Part shown: one piece after another, positions 1 to 8,524 of the stretch
Numbering within the stretch: position 1 is the first letter of the stretch
Layout: every line of letters starts with the position of its first letter
From: Shewanella putrefaciens
GTDB lineage: Bacteria > Pseudomonadota > Gammaproteobacteria > Enterobacterales > Shewanellaceae
Assembly (NCBI RefSeq): GCF_016406325.1
Contig: NZ_CP066370.1
Location: forward strand, 1,984,001-2,048,000
Length of the DNA: 64,000 nucleotides
Direction of reading: 5' to 3'
The notes under the pieces: model-generated
Databases searched by the model: none
The model's input: only the letters and a program-made list of their open reading frames with translations
Told to the model about the DNA's origin: nothing
Program-made: the position numbers and the translations under genes

Positions 1-394
1 GGCAGAGGGTGTGGATGCCCTGAATGCGTTAATTGACTACCTTGCCGTTCATCATAGTTGTGATCAGGACGAAGAAGGTAACATCGAGTGGCGCAGCTAC
101 CGTAAAACACTCGAAAACAAACCGGCTGGGTGGGTAGTGCCAATAGCTACCGGATATCATGCGCTAAGTGAGTTGAGTGATGCTAAAAATCAGCGCGATC
201 CGAACACGTCACATCGGTTCGCTGAAAGTCTTGTAACCTTAGGTGAATTTAAAATGCCACATCGCTTACATAGTGTAGAGCAGATGCTGTGGCGTTATCA
301 CATCGATGGCGACTTATACCTTTGTCAGCAAAAACATAGCGAATCTCCTAAATCTGCAAGTTCGGGCTTAACTTCAATCGAATCAGAATTTTAA
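1..394 (+). CDS. csy2: Csy2 (Cas5f), type I-F Cascade subunit, C-terminal part
   Basis: The gene is cut by the left window edge; the frame is open from base 2 (Ala-Glu-Gly) to a TAA at 392-394. Csy2 caps the 5' handle of the crRNA together with Csy1 in the type I-F surveillance complex. The visible tail has the family-like segments WVVPIATGYHALSEL and PHRLHSVEQMLWRYH. It lies 25 bp upstream of csy3 in the canonical csy2-csy3-csy4 order, on the same strand. cas1, cas2-3 and csy1 should lie to the left of the window but cannot be seen. The GTG at 11 is internal, not a real start. Confidence 0.88.
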   Translation, partial: AEGVDALNALIDYLAVHHSCDQDEEGNIEWRSYRKTLENKPAGWVVPIATGYHALSELSDAKNQRDPNTSHRFAESLVTLGEFKMPHRLHSVEQMLWRYHIDGDLYLCQQKHSESPKSASSGLTSIESEF

Positions 395-419
395 TCGTTA
401 ATAGAAAAGGATATTTATC

Positions 420-1448
420 ATGGCGAAAAAAGAAAATGTGGCATCAGTATTAGCCTTTGAAAAAAAGTTAGTGGTGAGTGATGGCTATATGTATGGCACC
501 TCATGGACCGAACGGAGTCAAATAGTGCCATTGGCATTGAGGGAGAAATCGGTGCGAGGCACCATTTCCAACCGTTTAAAAGCAGCGATAAAAAATGACC
601 CCGCCAAGCTTAATGCTGAAGTGGAAAAAGCCAATTTACAACGTGTGGATGCCTGTGCGCTGGCGCCAGAGCACGATACGCTGAATTTGCAATTCACCAT
701 TAAAGTCTTAGGGGGTATTACCGAGCCATCCGCTTGTAACAATGCATTGTTCAAACAAAGTTACCGCGCAGCGGCAGCAGCCTACATTGAAAACCAAGGT
801 TTTACCGAGTTAGCTCGCCGTTACGCCACTAATATAGCCAATGCTCGCTTTTTATGGCGTAACCGCGTCGGTGCAGAGAACATTGAAGTGCAAGTAAGGG
901 CAAAAAATAGCACGCTTGATCAAAGCTGGACATTCGACGCCACTCAATTTAGTACCAAAAGCTTTGATAATAACGATGCGCAAATCAACGCACTGGCTAA
1001 CCATATCGCCACAGTACTTTCCAGTGAGGATGATTTTTTATTATTAGATATCAACTGTTTTGCACAGGTAGGGAGAGCGCAAGAAGTCTACCCAAGCGAA
1101 GAACTGGTTTTAGATAAAGGTAAAGGCGAGAAAAGCAAAATTCTCTATAATGTTAATGGGTTAGCGGCTATGCACTCACAAAAGCTCGGTAATGCGCTGC
1201 GTACTATCGATACTTGGTATCCTGAATTTACCGATCCTGAAACTAGTGCGGGGGCCATTGCCATCGAACCCTATGGCGCAGTTACTAATCTAGGTAAGGC
1301 CTATCGTACTCCTGCAGCCAAACAAGATTTTTACAGTTTTTTTGATCTGTGGGCGCGGGGTGAAAAGCTAAGCCGAATTGAAGATGAGCACTATGTGATG
1401 GCGGTATTAGTGCGCGGTGGAGTATTTGGCGAAAGTGATAAGGAGTAG
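420..1448 (+). CDS. csy3: Csy3 (Cas7f), crRNA backbone subunit of type I-F Cascade
   Basis: The 342-residue protein has the usual Csy3 length and opening (ASVLAFEKKLVVSDGYMYGTSW), which is characteristic of the family. Six copies of Csy3 polymerise along the spacer part of the crRNA in the Csy complex. The start ATG has an AAAAGGAT ribosome binding site 7-8 bases upstream. csy4 begins two bases after the stop, so the two are translationally coupled. No frameshift or loss is visible, so the effector genes present in the window look functional. Confidence 0.95.
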   Translation: MAKKENVASVLAFEKKLVVSDGYMYGTSWTERSQIVPLALREKSVRGTISNRLKAAIKNDPAKLNAEVEKANLQRVDACALAPEHDTLNLQFTIKVLGGITEPSACNNALFKQSYRAAAAAYIENQGFTELARRYATNIANARFLWRNRVGAENIEVQVRAKNSTLDQSWTFDATQFSTKSFDNNDAQINALANHIATVLSSEDDFLLLDINCFAQVGRAQEVYPSEELVLDKGKGEKSKILYNVNGLAAMHSQKLGNALRTIDTWYPEFTDPETSAGAIAIEPYGAVTNLGKAYRTPAAKQDFYSFFDLWARGEKLSRIEDEHYVMAVLVRGGVFGESDKE

Positions 1449-1450
1449 TA

Positions 1451-2125
1451 ATGAAATACTACCTCGATATCACTTTACTGCCCGACGCCGAAGCCAATCT
1501 TGGCTTTTTGTGGCACAAAGTTTACCAGCAGATCCACTTGATGTTGGTTGAACATAAAGTCAGTGTGGAAAATTCAGCCATTGGGTTGTCGTTCCCCAAA
1601 TATGATGCTAAGTCATTCAGTGATAATACAAAGTTTCCGTTAGGGGATAAGTTAAGATTATTCGCTGGAACAGAGCAGCAACTAGCAGATCTTAAGGTTG
1701 CGCAATGGTTGGCGCGTTTAGCGGATTATGTACACATAAAAGCAATTAAAGCGGTGCCTGATAATGTCTCCGAATATGCTTACTTTAAACGCCGCCACTT
1801 TAAGTCACCTGACAAACTGCGCAGAAATATCGATGCTCGTGCGATAGTGATCGCCCAAAAAAATGGCTTTGATATTAATGAAGTTAAGACGCGTTTATTA
1901 GCGTCGATAGATAATCTCGATACTAAATCTAAATTGCCATTTATCAACTTGCGAAGTTTATCAACGGAGAAAGATGTCAGTCCCGCAGATCGCAGAAAGT
2001 TTTTATTGTTTATTGAGTGTGAAAAAGTCACCAAACCTAGTCAAAATAATGGGCTATTTAATTGCTACGGGCTTAGCCGTCGTGCTCAAACAGAACAAGC
2101 CGCAGTCCCTTGGTTTGAAGGTTAA
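1451..2125 (+). CDS. csy4: Csy4 (Cas6f), CRISPR RNA endonuclease
   Basis: This protein cuts the pre-crRNA at the base of each repeat hairpin and stays bound to it. At 224 residues it is longer than the 187-residue Pseudomonas Csy4. The catalytic His is conserved at position 29 (QQIHLML), and the active-site serine region is kept as LRSLST. The arginine-rich helix appears as KRRHFKSPDKLRRN, and the C-terminal CYGLS motif is present. It is the last gene before the array and follows csy3 by two bases. The repeat hairpin downstream (CCGCC/GGCGG stem, five-base loop) fits a Csy4 substrate. Confidence 0.94.
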   Translation: MKYYLDITLLPDAEANLGFLWHKVYQQIHLMLVEHKVSVENSAIGLSFPKYDAKSFSDNTKFPLGDKLRLFAGTEQQLADLKVAQWLARLADYVHIKAIKAVPDNVSEYAYFKRRHFKSPDKLRRNIDARAIVIAQKNGFDINEVKTRLLASIDNLDTKSKLPFINLRSLSTEKDVSPADRRKFLLFIECEKVTKPSQNNGLFNCYGLSRRAQTEQAAVPWFEG

Positions 2126-2272
2126 TTTAGAGACCTAAAATACCCTTTATTTTTGCTCTTTAAAAAATTAGTTTTAAAACAAAAAGTTACAACAGTTGAT
2201 ATTTAGAAAGGTAAAAGTACGTTTTTTTACCTATCTGCCTGTTGTAACTTATTTTTTTGCAGATAAGCTATT
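2126..2272 (+). promoter_or_regulatory. CRISPR leader between csy4 and the first repeat
   Basis: This 147-bp AT-rich stretch separates the csy4 stop from repeat 1. It is the leader by position: the repeats nearest it are uniform, while the degenerate repeats are at the far end. It contains the nested inverted repeats listed separately, followed by a run of T at 2252-2258. A near-IHF-like motif (TATCAA, three bases, TTG) occurs on the minus strand around 2187-2199, one base short of the consensus spacing, so I do not call it. Confidence 0.7.
2184..2250 (+). terminator. Large nested hairpin in the CRISPR leader, possible cas operon terminator
   Basis: The arms AAGTTACAACAG (2184-2195) and CTGTTGTAACTT (2239-2250) are perfect 12-bp complements. 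Inside them AGAAAGGTAAAA (2205-2216) pairs with TTTTACCTATCT (2225-2236), 11 of 12. A seven-base T run follows at 2252-2258, as in an intrinsic terminator of the csy operon. The structure ends 22 bp before the first repeat, so it could also matter for array transcription or spacer integration. Confidence 0.6.
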
Positions 2273-5241
2273 GTTCACCGCCACACAGGCGGCTTAGAAA
2301 AGTCACGAAAGCTGCTACAGGCCACGCATAGCGTTCACCGCCACACAGGCGGCTTAGAAATTCACGGATAGAGAAGGCTTCTCTTAACAATCGTTCACCG
2401 CCACACAGGCGGCTTAGAAATCTGAGATTACTCTAATTTGCGGTACTGAAGTGTTCACCGCCACACAGGCGGCTTAGAAAACATTGACGTCTAAGCCACT
2501 TGGTTTTAGCTTGTTCACCGCCACACAGGCGGCTTAGAAACACCAGTGCAATAAGAGTTTCCTCAGCCGAAAGTTCACCGCCACACAGGCGGCTTAGAAA
2601 TTATATGGTTCGTTCTTTAACTACTGGTAAAAGTTCACCGCCACACAGGCGGCTTAGAAAATGCAGCTAATCCCGCAATGCACCATGTGATCGTTCACCG
2701 CCACACAGGCGGCTTAGAAATCAGACAGATAGGAAAAAATCAGTTCGTTGGTGTTCACCGCCACACAGGCGGCTTAGAAATCTAAGTCATTGAATACCAT
2801 TGCTTATCTTGTGTTCACCGCCACACAGGCGGCTTAGAAAAATCGCATTTTCAACATCACGCATACGCAAAAGTTCACCGCCACACAGGCGGCTTAGAAA
2901 TATCAAAGTCGGGCATCACAGCGAAAGTCGTCGTTCACCGCCACACAGGCGGCTTAGAAAATTAGTAACATAGGTGTCACCAAGCCACGCCAGTTCACCG
3001 CCACACAGGCGGCTTAGAAAGAGGTACGATGCCGAAGGTTTTAACGAAAAACGTTCACCGCCACACAGGCGGCTTAGAAAGTCAAGTAAAAATAAGACTG
3101 CACCAAACAAATGTTCACCGCCACACAGGCGGCTTAGAAACAGCCTTTAGGCCGCAGAACATGGACTAATCCGTTCACCGCCACACAGGCGGCTTAGAAA
3201 AACAACTCAGAACTAGGATTTTTAAAATCAGAGTTCACCGCCACACAGGCGGCTTAGAAATTCACCCTCAATATCGCGGTCAAAGGCTTCTAGTTCACCG
3301 CCACACAGGCGGCTTAGAAAAGTACCCCTTCCATTATCAAATTCCCGCAAGCGTTCACCGCCACACAGGCGGCTTAGAAATTTGCGCCAGAAAGCACGAG
3401 ATTTATAGATAAGTTCACCGCCACACAGGCGGCTTAGAAAATCGGGGCAATCATACCCCGACGGGGATGTTGGTTCACCGCCACACAGGCGGCTTAGAAA
3501 TTCGTGCGGAGCTGGGCTAGGTTTTGGGGCTCGTTCACCGCCACACAGGCGGCTTAGAAATTTATTCCCGCCGTGAGCATTTCCCTGTAGCCGTTCACCG
3601 CCACACAGGCGGCTTAGAAAAACAGGAAGTATTCCTTGGTGAACGTAATCGCGTTCACCGCCACACAGGCGGCTTAGAAAGTTGGAGGACACACCTTTGA
3701 TAAATCAACTGTGTTCACCGCCACACAGGCGGCTTAGAAATTTTGGCAAGTCCCAATCATAGATTGGATCTTGTTCACCGCCACACAGGCGGCTTAGAAA
3801 TTAACCCCGGTTCGCAAGATTCAGCATACGTAGTTCACCGCCACACAGGCGGCTTAGAAACGATTGGTTAACATCACCGGTTAGTGATTTTTGTTCACCG
3901 CCACACAGGCGGCTTAGAAAATTTTGTACGTTTCGGTCGTGTCAGGGAAGTCGTTCACCGCCACACAGGCGGCTTAGAAATTCCGTGCCGATAGCCGCTT
4001 CGAACGTTCCGATGTTCACCGCCACACAGGCGGCTTAGAAATATAAGCGCACCCATCTTTAGGGGTTTCAGGCGTTCACCGCCACACAGGCGGCTTAGAA
4101 AATTGCAAAAAGAGATCAGCGACAACATAACGTGTTCACCGCCACACAGGCGGCTTAGAAATGCCAGCCCTGAAACCACAATAGACTATGTTGGTTCACC
4201 GCCACACAGGCGGCTTAGAAAACTGACTTCTGGCGTGGATATTAGTTTTTTAAGTTCACCGCCACACAGGCGGCTTAGAAATGGTAGGAGTAAGGCTTTA
4301 ATATTATTAGTAAGTTCACCGCCGCACAGGCGGCTTAGAAAATCGCCCGTGATAGCATCAACAGCGGCACTAAGTTCACCGCCGCACAGGCGGCTTAGAA
4401 ATATAGCATTTTCTACATCACGCATTCTAAGAAGTTCACCGCCGCACAGGCGGCTTAGAAATTGCGATATTAATAACCGCATATAATCTGCTAGTTCACC
4501 GCCGCACAGGCGGCTTAGAAATTGGCGATTCTGGTAATGCTCGGTTAAGGCGAGTTCACCGCCGCACAGGCGGCTTAGAAAGCATCGATAACGATGCTTG
4601 GCTCTGCTGGTGCGTTCACCGCCGCACAGGCGGCTTAGAAAATTAGAAGAATTATAATGATTAGTGAACTGTTGTTCACCGCCGCACAGGCGGCTTAGAA
4701 ATGTTGAGGCTGGCGAGTCTGTTACAGCTAAACGTTCACCGCCGCACAGGCGGCTTAGAAAGCTCCGCTAAACATCAAGGGGATAAATCCCCTGTTCACC
4801 GCCGCACAGGCGGCTTAGAAACAGATGACAATTTCGCACGCTATTCAACTTAAGTTCACCGCCGCACAGGCGGCTTAGAAATCAATTACAACGCTTGGAT
4901 TATCCATGTTTCGGTTCACCGCCGCACAGGCGGCTTAGAAATGAGTCGGTTTCATCATTAATTTCATCTAATTGTTCACCGCCGCACAGGCGGCTTAGAA
5001 AGTCATCTGAAATCTGTGACTTCTTGACGTTTGGTTCACCGCCGCACAGGCGGCTTAGAAATTGGAGTTGGTGATGATTTTGAAGTGAACTCTGTTCACC
5101 GCCACACAGGCGGCTTAGAAAATAGCTCAAAGCCAGCATGCCACTCTGCATTAGTTCACCGCCGCACAGGCGGCTTAGCAATTCGTCATCAAACTTAAGC
5201 TGGATAGCCTGAGGTTCACCGCCGCACTGGCGGTTTGTAGA
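2273..5241 (+). CRISPR. Type I-F CRISPR array, 50 repeats and 49 spacers
   Basis: The 28-bp repeat begins GTTCACCGCC and ends GGCGGCTTAGAAA, with hairpin stem CCGCC/GGCGG and the CTTAGAAA handle. Spacers are 32 nt, giving an exact 60-bp period; only spacer 29 (3981-4013) is 33 nt. Repeats 1-34 carry A at position 11 (loop ACACA). Repeats 35-49 carry G (loop GCACA, nearer the canonical GUAUA), except repeat 48 (5094), which has A. Repeat 49 (5154) has a changed 3' end (TTAGCAA) and repeat 50 (5214-5241) is degenerate, marking the leader-distal end. Transcription is on the plus strand from the csy4 side. Confidence 0.99.
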
Positions 5242-5479
5242 TATAGCGGTAAGGGTGAGTGCTAATATTGGCGTTAATGTCGTTGTTAACTTGTAGTCTT
5301 ATCTTAAATCAGCATAATGCTTCGAACTCCCTTTTAACTTTAAGCCTAGTATTGTGATGTATGGCGTCAGCTAGAGAGTGCCAGCCCATATCGGCTATTG
5401 ATGAGTTCAATAATTGATTACGGCCTTACGATACTTTTTGAATATTTTATAACACCTTGATAAAGGATAGATTTCCCCT
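5242..5479. other. Intergenic region between CRISPR array and yoaA
   Basis: There is no open reading frame of note and no further repeat copy after the degenerate last repeat. The stretch is AT-rich and probably carries the yoaA promoter; I cannot pick out convincing -35 and -10 boxes. Confidence 0.4.
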
Positions 5480-7474
5480 TTGACTCGCTCCCGCCAATCA
5501 ACCACTCAAGCCTCAGTGGTTAAGCCTTTAGCCTCAAACGGTTCTGTATCTGTAAGTCGACTCTCGACTGAAGTGCAACGTGCATTTTTGCAAGGAGGGG
5601 TATTGTCGACGCATATTCAAGGATTTAGTGCTCGGGAAAGTCAAATGCAGATGGCACAAGGGGTAAGTGAGGCCATTGCATCTAAAGGTAATTTGGTGAT
5701 TGAGGCGGGCACGGGGGTTGGAAAAACCTTTGCCTATTTGATCCCTGCGTTATTGAGCGGCAAACAAGTTATCATTAGTACAGGCAGTAAAAATCTGCAA
5801 GAGCAATTATTTTTTAAAGATTTACCTGCACTTACCTCTATGTTTGGGATTGAGCCTAAACTCGCCTTACTCAAGGGGCGTAATAATTATCTGTGCCAGT
5901 GGCGACTGGATAAACAAATGCGAGAGGCAAGCCATATTGAAGCTCGTTTACTGGATGATTTATTAAAAATTAATCAGTGGGCGGGTATTAGTCAGGATGG
6001 TGATATTGGTGCGCTTACCTCTGTTCCTGAGCATTCTTCTGCGCTGCCATTAGTGGTGAGTACCAAGGAGACTTGTCTTGGCAAGCGCTGCGATTTTTAT
6101 GAGGTCTGCTTTACCCGTAAAGCGCGTAGCCGTGCCATGGATGCTAAGATTATCGTCGTTAACCACCATTTATTTTTCGCTGATAGCGTATTGAAGGACA
6201 CGGGCTTTGCTGAGTTATTGCCCGATCCCGATGTGGTTATTTTCGATGAGGCACATTTATTACCCGATATTTGTGTTAACTATTTTGGTCAACAATGTTC
6301 GAGTCGTACTATCGATGATCTTATTCAAAAGCTACTTGCCATTTATCAAACAGAACTGAGTGATACTGGTCAAATTGCCCAGTTTTGTCAGCGTTGTCTT
6401 ACCAAATTAAGTGATTGGCATAATCAGTTATATTCGGCTGGTGAGTCAGATTGGCGATTGGTGCTAGGCAATAAATTACTCGCTACTGCCTCATGGGATT
6501 TACTGGCAGAGTTAACTGCACTGCAAAATTTATTAATGGCTCATATTGGCCGTAGTGAGTTATTAGATGATATCGCGATTCAGTTGGCTGAGTTAAATAA
6601 TAAACTCAATGTGTTTTTTCATTGCGATAATAATCAGGCCGCCTATAGCGTTGAATTTGGTAGTCGCTTTGTCGTGCTACGTATTTCGCCAATTAATATT
6701 GCCCGAGAGTGTCAGCAGTTATTTGTGCCAGAAACCAGTTGGATATTTACCTCGGCAACGTTGCAAGTTAATCGCAGCCTTGCGCATTTTGCCCGTGAAA
6801 TGGGGATAGTCGATGCGGCCCAAAGTATTCTCGATAGTCCCTTTGATTATCCGCGCCAAGCCGTATTTTGTGTGCCGAGGCAACTTGGGAATGTGGCAAA
6901 TCAACAGCAAGCATTAAAACAACTGGTGGATGTGTGTGTGCAAGCCATAGATGCGGCGCAAGGACGTACTTTTATTCTATTTACCAGCCATAACATGCTG
7001 GAGCAAACTGCGTTGGCACTGCGGGCTCGTACTCAATATCCATTGTTGGTGCAAGGGCAAGCGGGAAAGCAGAGTTTGTTAACTAAGTTTCGTCAGCTTG
7101 GTAATGCGGTATTACTCGGTACTAGCAGTTTTTGGGAAGGGGTGGATGTCCGTGGCAAGCTATTAAGTTGCGTGATTATCGATAAATTACCTTTTGTCTC
7201 ACCTGATGAACCACTGTATCGCGCACGAGCCGACAACGTGAGTCGTCAAGGGGGCGATCCTTTTACTGAAGTGTCGTTGCCTCAGGCGATTATTGCGCTT
7301 AAACAAGGTGTTGGACGTCTTATTCGTGATGAAAAAGACCGTGGTGTATTAATCCTTTGCGATAATCGGATTGTGAATCGCTATTATGGTCAAGCCTTTT
7401 TAAATTCACTGCCGCCAATGGCGCGTACCCGCGACTTAGATAAAGCATTGGCGTTTTTAAGAACCATCCCATAA
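5480..7474 (+). CDS. yoaA: ATP-dependent DNA helicase, YoaA/DinG (XPD-like) family
   Basis: The protein is an iron-sulfur superfamily 2 helicase of 664 residues, close to E. coli YoaA in size. Walker A (AGTGVGKT) is at about 76-83 and the DEAH box at 256-259. The four Fe-S cysteines are C139, C199, C204 and C210, and the motif VI region is QGVGRLIR near 609. YoaA works with the polymerase III chi subunit in repair of replication blocks. The start is a TTG with GGAT about 12 bases upstream; the family's conserved part begins near IQGFSARESQMQMA, so a later start is possible. It is a housekeeping gene, not a type IV CRISPR DinG. Confidence 0.9.
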   Translation: MTRSRQSTTQASVVKPLASNGSVSVSRLSTEVQRAFLQGGVLSTHIQGFSARESQMQMAQGVSEAIASKGNLVIEAGTGVGKTFAYLIPALLSGKQVIISTGSKNLQEQLFFKDLPALTSMFGIEPKLALLKGRNNYLCQWRLDKQMREASHIEARLLDDLLKINQWAGISQDGDIGALTSVPEHSSALPLVVSTKETCLGKRCDFYEVCFTRKARSRAMDAKIIVVNHHLFFADSVLKDTGFAELLPDPDVVIFDEAHLLPDICVNYFGQQCSSRTIDDLIQKLLAIYQTELSDTGQIAQFCQRCLTKLSDWHNQLYSAGESDWRLVLGNKLLATASWDLLAELTALQNLLMAHIGRSELLDDIAIQLAELNNKLNVFFHCDNNQAAYSVEFGSRFVVLRISPINIARECQQLFVPETSWIFTSATLQVNRSLAHFAREMGIVDAAQSILDSPFDYPRQAVFCVPRQLGNVANQQQALKQLVDVCVQAIDAAQGRTFILFTSHNMLEQTALALRARTQYPLLVQGQAGKQSLLTKFRQLGNAVLLGTSSFWEGVDVRGKLLSCVIIDKLPFVSPDEPLYRARADNVSRQGGDPFTEVSLPQAIIALKQGVGRLIRDEKDRGVLILCDNRIVNRYYGQAFLNSLPPMARTRDLDKALAFLRTIP

Positions 7475-7532
7475 AAACATCTTATTAATAATATTGGCGG
7501 ACAACTGACTGTTTAGGCGTTATAGCTTAAAT

Positions 7533-7569
7533 AAAAATTGCCACCTGTGGGCATAGGTGGCAAATTTCT
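7533..7569. terminator. Intrinsic terminator after yoaA
   Basis: GCCACCT (7540-7546) pairs with AGGTGGC (7555-7561), flanked by A and T runs (AAAAATT before, AAATTT after). It lies between the convergent yoaA and cytochrome genes and could serve both strands. Confidence 0.7.
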
Positions 7570-7647
7570 TTGGAGATAGGTCTTAAAAGGCGTTACTGCC
7601 TAGTGAATCCATTCAACACGGTTGGTTTTTATTCACTTAACAATAAA

Positions 7648-7938
7648 TCAATGACACTCTTTACAGGAATCAGCAGGTGCTTTTTCTTCATGGGCGATAT
7701 GGCAATTAGTGCATGTGAGAACGCCATCATGTTTAGTATGGGCATCACCTTTAAGGGTTTTCATTTCACCATGACATGCTACGCATTGCTCATTTTCAAA
7801 AACATAATCCGCAGAAGGGGTTTTATCCTTATGACAGGATTCACAATCAGAGCGTTCTGAATGGCTGTCGGCAAGTGATGCCGCCATTAAACTAGTCGAA
7901 AAGCACAGTACAGACATTAGCATCATCTTTTTAAGCAT
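7648..7938 (-). CDS. Small periplasmic tetrahaem cytochrome c (CctA/STC-like)
   Basis: The 96-residue precursor has a signal peptide ending near SLMA-A and four CXXCH haem sites at residues 32-36, 52-56, 76-80 and 92-96. The last histidine is also the C-terminal residue. The segment CESCHKDKTPSAD closely matches the Shewanella small tetrahaem cytochrome and the haem domain of fumarate reductase Fcc3. STC carries electrons across the periplasm between CymA and terminal reductases. The ATG at 7938 has an AAGGAAAA site just upstream; a longer open frame to 8019 has no such support. It lacks the C-terminal extension of classical STC, so it may be a paralogue. Confidence 0.85.
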   Translation of the reverse strand: MLKKMMLMSVLCFSTSLMAASLADSHSERSDCESCHKDKTPSADYVFENEQCVACHGEMKTLKGDAHTKHDGVLTCTNCHIAHEEKAPADSCKECH

Positions 7939-8240
7939 ATTATTTTCCTTCTTTATTGTTGGGTAAATCATCAATCTCAAGTGAGTTAAATCATCTATGT
8001 CGTTATGATAACTATCCAATAAAACCTGTGCTTTTGGTAATAAAGCGCATGTTGTGTGAATATGATGTAGGTATCATTACTGTTTATTTAAAAAAACGAG
8101 ATGATATATCAATGAAAGCTTATGCTTCATTGATGTCGCTGTTTTATGATTAATATCGCTTAATACATCAGGTGTTAATTCGCCAAAATTAAGGTTAAAT
8201 TAATAATAATCCAGAGATTTATGTTTAACATTTCGAAGGT
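7939..8240 (-). other. Long untranslated leader or possible small RNA region upstream of the cytochrome
   Basis: No gene is evident on either strand. On the minus strand an RNA from the FNR-type promoter at 8241-8281 would run through a hairpin (8108-8134, ATCAATGAAGC against its complement with one bulge) and then a T7 run around 8091-8097 before the cytochrome start. It could be a roughly 300-base 5' leader or a separate short RNA. Confidence 0.35.
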
Positions 8241-8281
8241 ATAATAAGTTTTTGAAGTGATAAAACGTTGATCGTTATCAA
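8241..8281 (-). promoter_or_regulatory. FNR (EtrA)-type site with class II spaced -10
   Basis: TTGATCGTTATCAA (8268-8281) matches TTGAT-N4-ATCAA at all ten positions. On the minus strand a TATTAT box (8241-8246) starts 29 bases after the centre of the site, exactly the -41.5 arrangement of class II FNR activation. The nearest minus-strand gene is the tetrahaem cytochrome, about 300 bp downstream. A second, poorer match (TTGATCTAGATGGT) is at 8318-8331. Confidence 0.65.
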
Positions 8282-8436
8282 ATGTGAATGGATGAATGAC
8301 TTTTTTAGTTTAAAAATTTGATCTAGATGGTGTCCTGAAGTTTTAAAGTTAATATTTAAAATCTCAAAGTTAGAAATCAACTTAATTAAATTGATTTTAA
8401 GAATTCTAAATTGTAGAAAATGTAATGATGTATTGG

Positions 8437-8478
8437 ATATAACAGGTGAAACGCAAAATGCATTTTCACCCGTTATAT
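8437..8478. terminator. Hairpin terminator downstream of the CirA-like receptor gene
   Basis: ATATAACAGGTGAAA pairs with TTTCACCCGTTATAT over 15 bases with one mismatch, about 45 bp after the stop of the receptor gene on the minus strand. The T-rich tract is weak. Confidence 0.55.
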
Positions 8479-8524
8479 TTATGGCTAATTACGAGTGTTT
8501 TAAACCCATTAGTGCTTACAGGGT

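Noticed and set aside
2916..5181. Long open frames inside the CRISPR array encoding repeated peptides such as FLSRLCGGE (minus) or SSPPHRRLR (plus)
   Set aside because: They arise because repeat plus spacer is exactly 60 bp, a multiple of three, so the repeat is read in the same frame many times. There are no ribosome sites, and the regions are the array itself.
5480..7474. DinG-like helicase next to CRISPR as a type IV CRISPR component
   Set aside because: The cas genes and repeat are clearly type I-F, the helicase has YoaA length and features, and yoaA is a common chromosomal gene. The adjacency looks accidental.
7570..7860. Plus-strand open frame of 96 codons
   Set aside because: It lies antisense to the tetrahaem cytochrome gene, whose signal peptide and four CXXCH motifs are unmistakable.
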